DNA from: Halichondria panicea
Lineage: Eukaryota > Porifera > Demospongiae > Suberitida > Halichondriidae
Assembly (NCBI RefSeq): GCF_963675165.1
Contig: NC_087379.1
Location: 5,597,442 to 5,661,441 of the forward strand
Direction of reading: 5' to 3'
Length of the DNA stretch: 64,000 nt
In this document: piece after piece, positions 23,107 to 34,239 of the stretch
Layout: every line of letters begins with the position of its first letter
How positions within the stretch are numbered: the stretch's first letter is position 1
Translations under genes and position numbers: made by a program
The notes under the pieces: model-generated
Seen by the model: only the letters and a program-made list of their open reading frames with translations
The model's database searches: none
What the model was told of the DNA's origin: nothing

Positions 23107-25445
23107 TAACCTTGTATGCGCATGTAGGACCAGAAAGCCAGAAATCGGAAAAAGCGGAAGTGAAGAGTAAATGAGTGGGCGTAGCAGGGCAATGCATTCC
23201 AAGGTTAACCCATGACTTTGCGCAGATGTAATGAGATGCTCTTGCCTGATCACTCAACTAGTATCAGTGTAAGTAAGTAGAAAGCTGGCCAGCCTAGTTT
23301 TAAGAGGCAGGTAAGTAGACTCTTCATTCTCTTCATTGTCTGCAGTATAGACTCGATAATATGGCTAGCTACTTGCACATGTCTGCAGTAGGCTATAGCT
23401 AGATGCACAATGACTGAATGAATTATGTCTGTACACTGAGCTAGATTTTGTATGAATTTAACACTATCCTTTTTTAAGGTGTGTTAATTCAGCCAGTCAC
23501 CTAACTCCTACTTATACTCCCCAATTTATTGTCCTGAGGTTATTTGGCTCTACTGAAACACGCCAAGCCACTTTTCTGACTTTCTGAGAGCCATGATTCG
23601 AGAACGGGAACTGGAATAATTATGTTCAGTCCTAATATAATATAGACAAGCACGTATCAGCCAATAAGTTATGTTGAAATACTCAAGTTACTTTAATCGA
23701 CTGGAACTTGCTAAGAAGCTTTTCTGACTTTCCGAGAGCAGTGATTCGTTAACAGGAACCCTGAAAATAATATATTCAGTGCTGGACTAGACATGCATGC
23801 AGATATCAGCCAGTATTTGATATAAATTATACTCAATTCTGAGGTTACTTTAATCGACTGGAACTTGCTGAGCACTCGTGACTTTCTGACTTTCCGAGAG
23901 CATGTGGTTCATTAACGGGAACCCTGAAAAATAATAATTATATTCAGTGCTGGTCTAGACATGCATGCATGCAGATATCAGCCAGTATGTTGATATATAC
24001 TCTTCTGAGGTTACTTTAATCAACTGGAAGTTGCTGAGAAACTTTTCTGACTTTCCGAGAGCAGTGCTTAGTAAACGGAAACCCAGAAAATATATTTAGT
24101 GCTGGTCTTAGACAAGTAGGTAGCAGCCAATACGTTGATACACTCTTCTGAGGTTACTTTAATCGACTGGGAACTTGCTGAGCAACTTTTCTGACTTTCC
24201 GAGAGCTATGGTTCGTTAACGGGAACCCTGAAAAATAACATATTCAGTGCTGGTCTAGACATGCATGCAGATATCAGCCAGTATTTGATATAATTATACT
24301 CAAGTTTACAATTCTGAGGTTACTTTAATCGACTGGAACTTGCTGAGCAAGAACTAGCTGAGAAACTTTTCAGACTTTCCGAGAGCAGTGCTTCGTAAAC
24401 GGAAGACCAGCAGGTATCAACCAATACGTTGATACACTCTTCTCGGGTTAATTTAATCGACTGGGAACTTACTGAGCAACTTTTTAGACTTTCCGAGAGC
24501 ATGCAGTGATTCGTAAACGGAACTTGACCCTGAAAATGTTCAGTACTGTTCTTAGACATGCAAGCATGTATCAACTAATACCTATAATTATATACCCAAG
24601 TTTACAATTCTGAGGTTACTTTAATTGAGTAGAACTTGTTGACTTTCCAAGAGTAGTGATTCGTAAACAGAAACCCTGAAAATTAATTTTGTTGAAACAC
24701 CCCTTAATAATAACATTAAGGTAAATTCTATACCAGGATCCAACACAGTAATGATACACAAACAATCTTCATTATATAGTCAAGTCCTGTTGTGTATAAT
24801 TATATTATAGTCTACAGCTATACAATATAGATGTATATAGGTATATGGATAAGCAGGATGATATCATGAAGTAGGCAGATGATGCTGCAATACTAGAGAT
24901 TGAAGAAGATATGAGAGTGAGTGAGGAATACTCAGAATGTGCTGAATCAGAGGTATACAGGCATATATAGTTACAACATAAACTGTCGATGTGTACAATG
25001 TGTTAATTACGTAATGGTTATGCAATGTTTACTATGTTTATAGTTTTAGTTTTGTGGTAATACGTGCCAGGCCAGTTTCTTAAAATAATCGTCGCCATAT
25101 TGGAAGGCAAGCATATCCCTACCAACGATCGGAGCGCCCCAATGATAAAGGCTTACTACCATACACATATACCGTGACAATCTGTCAGTGGGTGAAATTG
25201 AAACCCATTAACCAACCAGAAAGAAAAGCGCATGTGTTACGTACAGAAGAAAAAGGATGCCATCGAAGGGAGATTAAAAAGAAATTCGAGCATTAGAGGT
25301 GCAAAAATAATTATATCAATAGTTCCTGACTCAACCAGAAAATCAAATTAAAGGAAGATTTGAGAAAACCATGCTTTAATAATTACGTCCAGTGCAATCG
25401 TTAGCATCAAGTTCTAATGAGCATGATAGACTATCCTGCATGTAT
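23107..25445 (+). repeat. giant inverted repeat, left arm
   Basis: Successive landmarks reappear in reverse order and complement in 28395-32990: CCTACTTATACTCCCCAATT (about 23507), the satellite, TAAATTCTATACCAGGATCC (about 24722), GCATATCCCTACCAACGATC (about 25107) and CCAGAAAATCAAATTAAAGG (about 25335). Divergence is substantial, with many indels, so the duplication is old or fast-decaying. Confidence 0.8.
23552..24690 (+). repeat. satellite array of about 8 units (about 165 bp), left arm
   Basis: Each unit contains GACTTTCCGAGAGCA, a GTTAACGGGAACCCTGAAAA-like stretch, AGTGCTGGTCTAGACATGCA and GAGGTTACTTTAATCGACTG. Units vary from about 115 to 180 bp through indels. The same unit in inverse orientation forms the array at 29720-31710. 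Confidence 0.85.
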
Positions 25446-25877
25446 AGACATATAATTTAGGTACAATTGCAAGTAAATAATGTCTTGCGCATTGATGTCT
25501 TTTCGAAGTATCTCATTTTGCACAAAGCAACAAAGCAATCAGCAGTTGCGTCTCCAGATTTTTTTGCTGATTTTCGATTTTTGTTGATTTTGGATTTCTG
25601 GTTCGGCTTGAGTGTGAAAGATGTTCTGAGTTGTGTGTGTCACTATGACGCTGAAAGTGAAAATTGTTCGAAGCAGTGCTATATCATTATACTGAGACAT
25701 CTCAATCCCAGCTATATAGGGCAAGGTAACTGCATGCATAAATTGTTTTATGCTGTAATAATTAACAATGTGCATTCTATATATATAATTATATAGATCT
25801 GCTATAACTGCAATGCTGTTTAATTTAGATTCTGTGAGGTCAGTTGGTTGTATCTGTACACATTGATGGTGTCCTGC

Positions 25878-25918
25878 TAGCTTCGATTCCAGGCCGATTC
25901 GGCCTTGAATCGAGGCTA
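25878..25918 (+). mobile_element. 41-bp hairpin flanked by 9-bp direct repeats
   Basis: TAGCTTCGATTCCAGGCCGA and its near-perfect inverse form a hairpin. The 9 bases GTGTCCTGC stand immediately on both sides (25869-25877 and 25919-25927). The hairpin text equals the terminal word of the larger foldback elements, which suggests a minimal mobile hairpin or a deletion remnant. Confidence 0.6.
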
Positions 25919-25954
25919 GTGTCCTGCATGTATGCATGCCTATGAGCATTATTA

Positions 25955-26340
25955 TGCCTCGAGGCGTAGCCGCACGAGGGATACGGTAAAGCTGACTGTG
26001 TGTGTGTGTGTGTGTGTCTGTGTGTCTGTTCCAGCTGTAACTGCTCAACGGTTGCAATGCGACGAAAACTAACAGCTTCTATAGGCTTCTAGCCACGTTC
26101 TCTTGGATTTTGATTCGTGGATTTGCAAACTAAAGCTTCTTTCTCGAGTTATGGCTAGTTTGACTCACATTGAAGGCTGTTGCAGTCTCTTCAGAATCTT
26201 TCATAGCATCATCTGTCCGCACAAACTTTCTATTCAACATATGAGTTAGCCTTGCACTAAAGCGCTAGCTTTTTGTTAGCTACAATACTCAGAAAATATC
26301 TGTTAAAACAGCTAGCTAGCAGTAGCCATTTGTGAAATTG
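25955..26340 (+). repeat. dispersed repeat with (TG)n, relative of the 14391 element
   Basis: GCCTCGAGGCGTAGCC...GAGGGATACGGTA, then (TG)n at about 26000-26018, then AGCTTCTATAGGCTTCTAGC and TTGGATTTTGATTCGTGG match the left part of the element at 14391. Confidence 0.6.
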
Positions 26341-29300
26341 ATCTCTTTGGACACACCCTTTAATTATTCCTGTGTATGTAATGCGCATGCGCGCTCATTC
26401 CCCACGTGTGAGAAAATAATAATATCCAAGATCCAGATCCAGATCCTCCTGGCAGAATCATCTTTGTCTTGAAGGCCTGGTAAGCCACAAAACATTACCA
26501 TATAACAATATAGATAACAATATGCATGTACACAGGTCTTTTCTTCTTAGATATTATATACACTGAACTACAGATCTTGGAAGAATCAATTTTCTTCTTT
26601 CTTGAGGTCCTAGTAAGCCACATAATACAACAATAGATGCATGTAAATAAGTCTTTTCTTCTCAGTGACTTTATATAGATAAGCTAACCTTTAATATAAA
26701 ATTCATTATAGAAACTAATATAACACTCTAATACTTTTCAGCGAAAGCAAAAACATGGCGAGAGGCATTAGCACAGCGCCAGCTTGAACACTAGTTTATA
26801 GAAGAATGGAGTTTGATAATGTCTTCGTTCTTGATGTAATCTGCTGAAGATGTCATGATCAGGTCATTAAATTTTATGTATATTATATGGGAACATGCAG
26901 ATAAAAAATTCCAGTAGTTTTAAGCATCTAATAGTGTCATACAATTTTTCTCACTTTTTTCAAAACTCAGCTAGTGTATTTAAATAATTATATAGGGCAT
27001 ACTCTTTCAAACTGGAAAAGCTCTGTTTCCTGTACTGTGTGCATGCATGTGAATAGCATTACACACTATTGGTGAACTGATAATTATATGAAAATTATGG
27101 CTGAGTGCATGTTATACATGTATACCCATGGCTATAACTATGCCATGGTATTATGTGAGATACCGTATATACGTATTGTGCTAGAAATAATTATTAGTTA
27201 CTATATCATTAATATATAGCACTATATACGTTAACGGCAAGAGTATAAATAATATAAGAAGAGAAGAGTGTCGAACTACCAATACCTCTATACACAAAAC
27301 TGTGCACAAAGTAACGTGATATCCTGTCAATTGCGCAAGCTTGCGCACACATTACGCAACGCACAGAATTTGTTAGCAGTGAGTAAAGAGTGGAAGTGAA
27401 GAGGATTAACCCGACTATTGTCTCTATTTATGATTTTTGTGAAAAGATCGTCTTCTATCAGTGTGTAGTGAGCAGCTCTGAACGTTGAACGCAAACGAAT
27501 ATAGCTAGAATCAGATGTCATTGTACATGCACCCCTAAAAACGTCACGGTTAAAATTTTCTAGGAGATTACTAGTAAGTTTACAGTATACTTCATCACGT
27601 GCGCGAGTCATGTTACTTTGTGTATGATGCCGCTGAGTATAAAACACATAATTGTAATGGACAAACACATTATAGGCAGATTGTTAACGCTAGCTATAGT
27701 TCTGGTAAGTTCTTATGCATGCAGTTCACGATACATCTGTTACAAGGGCATAGGTATAGTGGATTTAGAGAACAGCTTTTTGGGGTTGGCTGCTAGAGTT
27801 TGTGCTATAGGTTTTTGTCATAATCAATTTTAGGATCAGGGATTGGTTTTGTAATTGCAGTTCCTCTAGTTTGCATAGCTTGATAGTAGTGTGTATTTCC
27901 TTAATCCATGCAAGTTTTTAACGTTATGTCTTATTCCTTGGTGAACCAGTTAAGGACGCTGTTGTAGCCGTTGCATGTCTGTATATACAATAGCTGATGT
28001 TGTCTGTTTTTAGTTCTATATAAATAACATAATTATTGGGAGGCTTAGGGAGATGATTGGGTGGAAGTACTGCTAAAGTTATAATTATAGCTTGAATTGT
28101 AAAAAAAAGTTACTTATGGATCAAATATATAGGCGGATTATAACTATTATAGTTGGCTGTGAGAGAGAATAACACTAAGTGGTTGGAGTATAGTTATATA
28201 TGGTTGATCCACTACCGGCCTCTCTTGGTGTATCTGTTAAAATATATAAATCTAGAATATTGCCCTATATATGTGTGAGGGAGGCTATCAGTTGGATAAT
28301 TAAGTTTCAACGATACAACATTATTTTAACAGCCCCGGCCATAAATTATTAATTAAAGCCTGTCTGGTATGTACGTTGTATTATTATCTTGCTTTGTATG
28401 TCTACGGGATAGTCCATGCATAATGCTTATTATGAACTTGATGCTATAATTATATAAGGATTGCTTGAATGCATTGGATGGTTTATTCTCAAATCTTCCT
28501 TTGATTTTCTGGTTGAGTCGAGAACTATTGATATAGCACCTCATCTTCGCTAATGCCAGAACACTTCATGGAATCTCTTTCGTTGACAGACTTTTCGTCA
28601 ATGGTTGAAACACCTGTGGCTTGGTGTATTTAATTATAATTATGGTGTAAAAAATTATTGACATAATTATTCATTTTACATACTGACAGATTAATTGTCA
28701 CGGTATGGTCACGGTACGGCCACGACAGTAGTAAGTCTTTTTTATTGGGGCGCTCCAATCTTTGGTAGAGATATAATTATGCTTGCCTTCTATAAAATGT
28801 AAGCAACATAAATTACTGTGTCAGGAAGTGCTTTGGATGCATCAGAATCACCTTCAGCCTCACCCCCATTTTCCTATCGCCTATATAATTATATAGGCCG
28901 GCCTTGCATTACAGCTATATAGGACAATATATCTAGAGACGATGGTGTACAATCTACAAGCTTAACTATAGCAATTATCATCTACTTACAATGTAGTTTA
29001 TGTTGTAACTATATACGCCTGTATTTATCCAGTGAGAGTTTTCCTCATGCACTCTCTCTCATAACTGTCTTTCAATCGCAGCATCATCACTGCCTACTTC
29101 ATCGTCACTGCTCGTCCATATACCTATATTGTATATAATTATAGGACTGGTGTAGACTACGTATATATACACTGCCAGGACTTGACTATAATGAGGATTA
29201 TTTGTGTATACTGTGTTGCATGGATCCTGGTATAGAATTTAGTCTACACCCATGAGTGATGACACACACTATTATTATATCAAATTATCAAGACAATACA

Positions 29301-29719
29301 CAGTAATACATCTATTCAAGCAAAATCTATAGTAATTAGCTGCTGACAACACACTATATATAGATGCATGCATGGTCATGCAACAAACCAGGTGCACACC
29401 AGTCTATCAGCCCAGCAAAATGAAATTATATAGTATACAATTATATAGAGTCTACGTATAGTCCGTACACTTTGATTCAATCTCTATAGTCAGAACTCAA
29501 TATAGTTTCTCATGATTGAATCTTCTGTCACGAACTTACTCAAAAGGCTATCTTTGCACTGAGCCGTGAATAATAATCTTGCATCTAGTGAAATTGTAAT
29601 CAACATTTGAATTACTGCCCATGGAACGTCAAGAGTCGTTCTATAGTTGAGTAAAGTAACAATAACTGAAGGTATGGATGGACTGACTGCCTGCATTGCT
29701 TGTCCGAGAAATGCTTTTT

Positions 29720-31710
29720 ATGAATTACAGTTGAATCACTACTCATGGAAAGTCTGAAAAGTTGCTCCAGGAAGTTCCATGCAGTCGATTAAAGTATAGC
29801 CTCAGAGTTGTAAACTTAGGTATATCAATATAATTATTGGCTGATACCTGCTTGTCTATAGGACCAGCACTGAATATATTTTCTGGGTTTCCGTTTATGA
29901 ATCACTGCTCTCGGAAAGTCAGAAAAGTTTCTCAGCAAGTTCCCAGTCGATTAAAGTAACCTCAGAAGAGTGTATCAACGTATTGGCTGCTACCTGCTTG
30001 CCTAAGACCAGCACTAAATATATTTTCTGGGTTTCCGTTTACGAAGCACAGCTCTCGGAAAGTCAGAAAAGTTGCTTAGCAAGTTCCAGTCGATTAAAGT
30101 AACCTCAGAATTGTAAACTTGAGTATACATCAACATACTGGCTGATATTTGCATGCATGTCTAGACCAGCACTGAATATGTTATTTTTCTGGATTCCCGT
30201 TAAACGAACCACTGCTCTCGGAAAGTCAGAAAAGTTGCTTAGCAAGTTCCAGTCGATTAAAGTAACCTCAGAATTGTAAACTTGAGTATATATCAACATA
30301 CTGGCTGGTATATCTGCATGCATGTCTAGACAAGCACTGAACATGTTATTTTTCTGGATTCCCGTTAACGAACCACTGCTCTCGGAGAGTCAGAAAAGTT
30401 GCTTAGCAAGTTCCAGTCGATTAAAGTAACCTCAGAATTGTAAACTTGAGTATAATTATATCAACATACTGGCTGATATCTGCATGCATGTCTATAGACC
30501 AGCACTGAATATGTTATTTTTCTGGATTCCCGTTAACGAACCACTGCTCTCGGAAAGTCAGAAAAGTTGCTTAGCAAGTTCCAGTCGATTAAAGTAACCT
30601 CAGAATTGTAAACTTGAGTATATATCAACATACTGGCTGATATATATCTGCATGCATGTCTATATGCCAGCACTGAATATGTTATTTTTCTGGATTCCCG
30701 TTAACGAACCACTGCTCTCGGAAAGTCAGAAAAGTTGCTTAGCAAGTTTCAGTCGATTAAAGTAACCTCAGAATTGTAAACTTGAGTATATATCAACATA
30801 CTGGCTGATATCTGCATGCATGTCTATAGACCAGCACTGAATATGTTATTTTTCTGGATTCCCGTTAACGAACCACTGCTCTCGGAAAGTCAGAAAAGTT
30901 GCTCAGCAAGTTCCAGTCGATTAATTAAAGTAACCTCAGAATTGTAAACTTGAGTATATATCAACATACTGGCTGATATCTGCATGCATGCATGTCTAGA
31001 CCAGCATTGAATATATTATTTTTCAGGGTTCCCGTTAACGAACCACTGCTCTCGGAAAGTCAGAAAAGTTGCTCAGCAAGTTCCAGTCGATTCAAATAAC
31101 CTCAGAAGAGTATATATCAACATACTAGCTGATATCTGCATGCATGTCTAGACCAGCACTGAATATATTATTTTTCAGGGTTCCCGTTAAGGAACCACTG
31201 TTTTCGGAAAGTCAGAAAAGTTGCTCAGCAAGTTCCAGTCGATTGAAGTAACCTCAGAATTGTAAACTTGAGTATATATCAACATACTGGCTGATATCTG
31301 CATGCATGTCTAGACCAGCACTGAATATATTATTTTTCTGGGTTCCCGTTAACGAACCACTGCTCTCGGAAAGTCAGAAATGTTGCTCAGCAAGTTCCAG
31401 TCGATTAAAGTAACCTCAGAATTGTAAACTTGAGTATATATCAACATATTGGCTGATATCTGCATGCATGTCTAGACCAGCACTGAATATGTTATTTTTC
31501 TGGGTTCCCGTTAACGAACCACTGCTCTCGGAAAGTCAGAAAAGTTTGCTCAGCAAGTTCCAGTCGATTAAAGTAACTTGAGTATATCAACATAACTTAT
31601 TGGCTGATATACTTAATTGCTTGTGTATAGACCTGGATTGAACATAATTATTCCAGTTCCCGTTCTATAATCATGGCTCTCAGAAAGTCAGAAAAGTGGC
31701 TCGGCGTGTT
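29720..31710 (-). repeat. satellite array of about 13 units (about 165 bp), right arm
   Basis: The unit GGAAAGTCAGAAAAGTTGCT...AGTCGATTAAAGTAACCTCA...TATCTGCATGCATGTCTAGA...TTCCCGTTAACGAACCACTG is repeated. The units from about 30200 to 31500 are very alike; the outer ones are more diverged, as expected if the centre is homogenised. Confidence 0.9.
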
Positions 31711-32039
31711 TCAGTATAGAGCCAAATAACCTCTGCAGAGGTTATTGCAGAGGTTATTTGGCTCTATGGACAATAAATTGGGGAGTATATGTAGGAGTTA
31801 GGTGACTGGCTGAATTAAAAATGATAATGTTAAATTCATACTAAATCTAGCTCAGTGTACAGACAAAATTAATTCAGTCATTGTGCATGTAGCTAGCTAG
31901 AGTCTACTGCAAACATGTGCTAGTAGCTAGCTATTATATCAAGTCTATACTGCAGACAATGGAGAGTCTACTTAAAACTAGGCTGGCCAGCTTTCTACTT
32001 ACTTACATAGACTAGTAGAGTGATCAGGCAAGAGGATAT

Positions 32040-32871
32040 CAGTGGCGGATCCAGAGGTAGTTCGTTGGGTTCGTACGAACTACCCTTCCACTAAGTTGAT
32101 ACTTTATATTTAATACACCTGGCTAGCTAGCTAGCTAGCTAGCTTACTACTGTCATGACAATAGGGTACAAAGTTCTCTCTGCATAATGTGAGGGTGGGG
32201 CTGGTACTCTCTGCATAATATGAGGGTGGGGCTGGCTATATTGACTCATCCAGCCACATGGTCACAGTGATAATTGAGCCTGGCCATGAATCCTAACAAA
32301 AGGCTAGATTGCAACCCTCCATTGACTCCTGGAGTAAAGTTTCAGGTAAGGGAGAGTTCATGGCACTGCATACTGAATGATAGACACTGTATAGATTAAT
32401 TATAATTGCTATAATAATTATATTGACTAATATAATAATCTAGATGATGCGTCAAGTCTACAGCCAGTCTCCTCTTCAAGAGAACCACCAGCCACCATCG
32501 TCACTCCTCCAGTCATCAACGTCTCTCCTCCAGTCACAACCATCTTTCCTCCAGTCACAACTATCTCTCCACTGGAACCACCAGCCACCTCCATCACCCC
32601 TCCGTGTTCATCGAAGCAAGCAACGAGATCTTTCGCTGAGGATCAGCCAATGGACATTGGTGCTCTCCTGAAAGAGAAGAAAGTGCAATCACTATCCCAG
32701 AGCATGAGAATGGCTTTGCCTTGTGTTCTTTCAGATATTATAGTTGAAGGGGAATTTGGTTAATTAATGGGCGTGGCATGTAAAAGGGGGCGTGGTCAAC
32801 CCAAAAATTTCGGCGCTTCGCGCGGCCAAGAAGTAAGAACCCCCCTTCCTTAAATCCTGGATCCGCCCCTG
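32040..32871 (+). mobile_element. 832-bp element with GGCGGATCCAG ends
   Basis: Ends CAGTGGCGGATCCAG and CTGGATCCGCCCCTG, with GATAT on both sides (32035-32039, 32872-32876). The left arm of the inverted repeat (about 23225-23245) lacks it, so it inserted after the arms formed. Inside, 32444-32671 is an open Pro/Ser/Gln-rich frame that I do not consider a gene. Ends and size resemble hAT-like non-autonomous elements, though the duplication is shorter than the 8 bp typical of hAT. Confidence 0.65.
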
Positions 32872-32990
32872 GATATCTCTGTGCAAAATCAAAGGTTAAC
32901 CTTGGAATGCATTGCCCTGCTACGCCCACTCATTTACTCTTCACTTCCGCTTTTTCCGATTTCTGGCTTTCTGGTCCTACATGCGCATGT

Positions 32991-34055
32991 GTGTACATTA
33001 CCCCAAAAAGGGGGTAATCCGTGTATTTGTGGATACTGTCAGTAAAATAAACCGTATACTATCTGTATTCTGAAGTTAGAGTCCGTTACATAGAAGTATT
33101 GTGCAAAGATGACTGAGTTCTTACGCCCTTTATTGTATCAAGCCAAGTCTCTACTTAACGACACCCTACACTGTAAGGCTACAGATGTTATAGGAAAGGC
33201 ATGATGTGTTCCTGTGGGTCCCCTGATGAGGCTGTGGTAATATAGACCAGGCAAGTGTTCTGCTACTAAATCTTGCCTTTATGTTCGACAAGAAGTCATT
33301 GTTGAAGATAAAGAAGCTAATGATTACTCCTGAAAGCTTTTAATAAGCTTTAACTCGACACTCAGGAAGTTATTCACTCAAGATCTACTGATGTATTAAA
33401 GAGTCCACCACTCTTCCTAGCTGGCAGCTCTAGCTGTCTGGGAGGCTTTCTTAAACTGTCTCTCTGATAAACAGAGCTAGAAGAAGCAACACTGCTGCAG
33501 CATAATTATTCTACTTGATTAGTGGCTGCCATTGTGGTCACATTGTCCATACGTATTATTCCCTTTTGTAACTTTGTCCGTTTTTTTACAATTTGTATGA
33601 TGAAATTGTTGTCAATTATTTCGCGCATGCGCATACAAGGTATACCAGGCCGCCTTGTTCAAGCGGCCTGGAATCGAGGCTAGAGGTGACTGCACTGGGA
33701 GAGTGCAGAGGTATTATGCATTACATAACAACATTGGAATGGCAATGCTGATTGCGCATGCTCAATTGGGCGTGGTCATGACTTGTCAAGATAGCTGCAC
33801 ACACATACCTCTGGAGCTGCACTATACATAATAGCTATAGCTAGCTACTGAGTGATAGGATTAGTTTCATGGTTGTCTGGGAGGACAGGGGGGTGCTCAA
33901 GCCCCCAAAGCCCCCCATTGTACACGCCACTGATAATGACAACATTATCATTATGGGAAATGATCGGGAATCTATAAGGCAACGATTAGATCTATTAGGA
34001 AAACAGTGTTTTTTGTCGCCTTCTATTAAAGATGGCTACGAGTTTAAATTTCAAC
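32991..34055. other. unassigned; no supported gene
   Basis: 33000-33640 matches nothing else I can see in the window. At 33643-33681 lies the hairpin word that is also at 21711. 33869-34087 is open (GNDRESIRQRLDLLGKQCFL) and reads like coding sequence over its last 50 codons, but it has no context and ends in the direct repeat. Confidence 0.35.
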
Positions 34056-34175
34056 TACTGTCTCATTTAGCAGTTAAAGCAGTCTAGGAAAGTGTCTAGT
34101 TCGCTCACAAACGCTCATTTTTGTGTCCATACACACAAATCACTCTACCCCTGCTGCGTGCTGCGCACACACGAG
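34056..34175 (+). repeat. direct repeat, right copy
   Basis: This is the partner of 17562-17680, beginning ACTACTGTCTCATTTAGCAG and ending in ATCACTCTACCCCTGCTGCG plus a CA-rich tail. It lies 65 bases before the next ankyrin exon of copy 3. Confidence 0.75.
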
Positions 34176-34239
34176 GTAATCATTAATGCCAACCTCCCTT
34201 CCTATATACTTGTCAATGCATACGTTCTTATTGTTGTAG

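Larger units (their letters stand above)
25446..28394. other. spacer of the giant inverted repeat; no supported gene
   Basis: About 2.9 kb of unpaired sequence lies between the arms. It holds a 41-bp hairpin (25878-25918), a (TG)n-bearing dispersed repeat (about 25955-26340) and AT-rich DNA. A TATAAAA at 27638 has no convincing gene behind it. Confidence 0.5.
28395..32990 (-). repeat. giant inverted repeat, right arm
   Basis: This is the inverted partner of 23107-25445, about 2.3 kb longer because its satellite has more units and because of an 832-bp insertion at 32040-32871. The outer boundary text (TTGCCCTGCTACGCCCACTC, about 32910) is the complement of about 23170. Confidence 0.8.

Noticed and set aside
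25467-25796. 109-aa open frame in the spacer of the inverted repeat
   Set aside because: Composition looks non-coding, it ends in AT-rich simple sequence, and the opposite strand is equally open.
27638-27833. Possible small secreted peptide (MDKHIIGRLLTLAIVLVSSY) behind a TATAAAA
   Set aside because: The TATA word is only 19 bases before the ATG, so transcription would start after it; a GTAAGT lies inside the frame; there is no other support.
32444-32671. Pro/Ser/Gln-rich frame as a gene
   Set aside because: Low-complexity, inside a non-autonomous element, no start context and no homology I can see.
21411-33931. Extending the giant inverted repeat outwards to 21.4 and 33.9 kb
   Set aside because: The shared GCCTCGATTCCAGGCC hairpin words and GGGGTGCTCAAG-like text at the edges are dispersed-repeat ends that occur elsewhere, so they do not prove that the arms extend so far.
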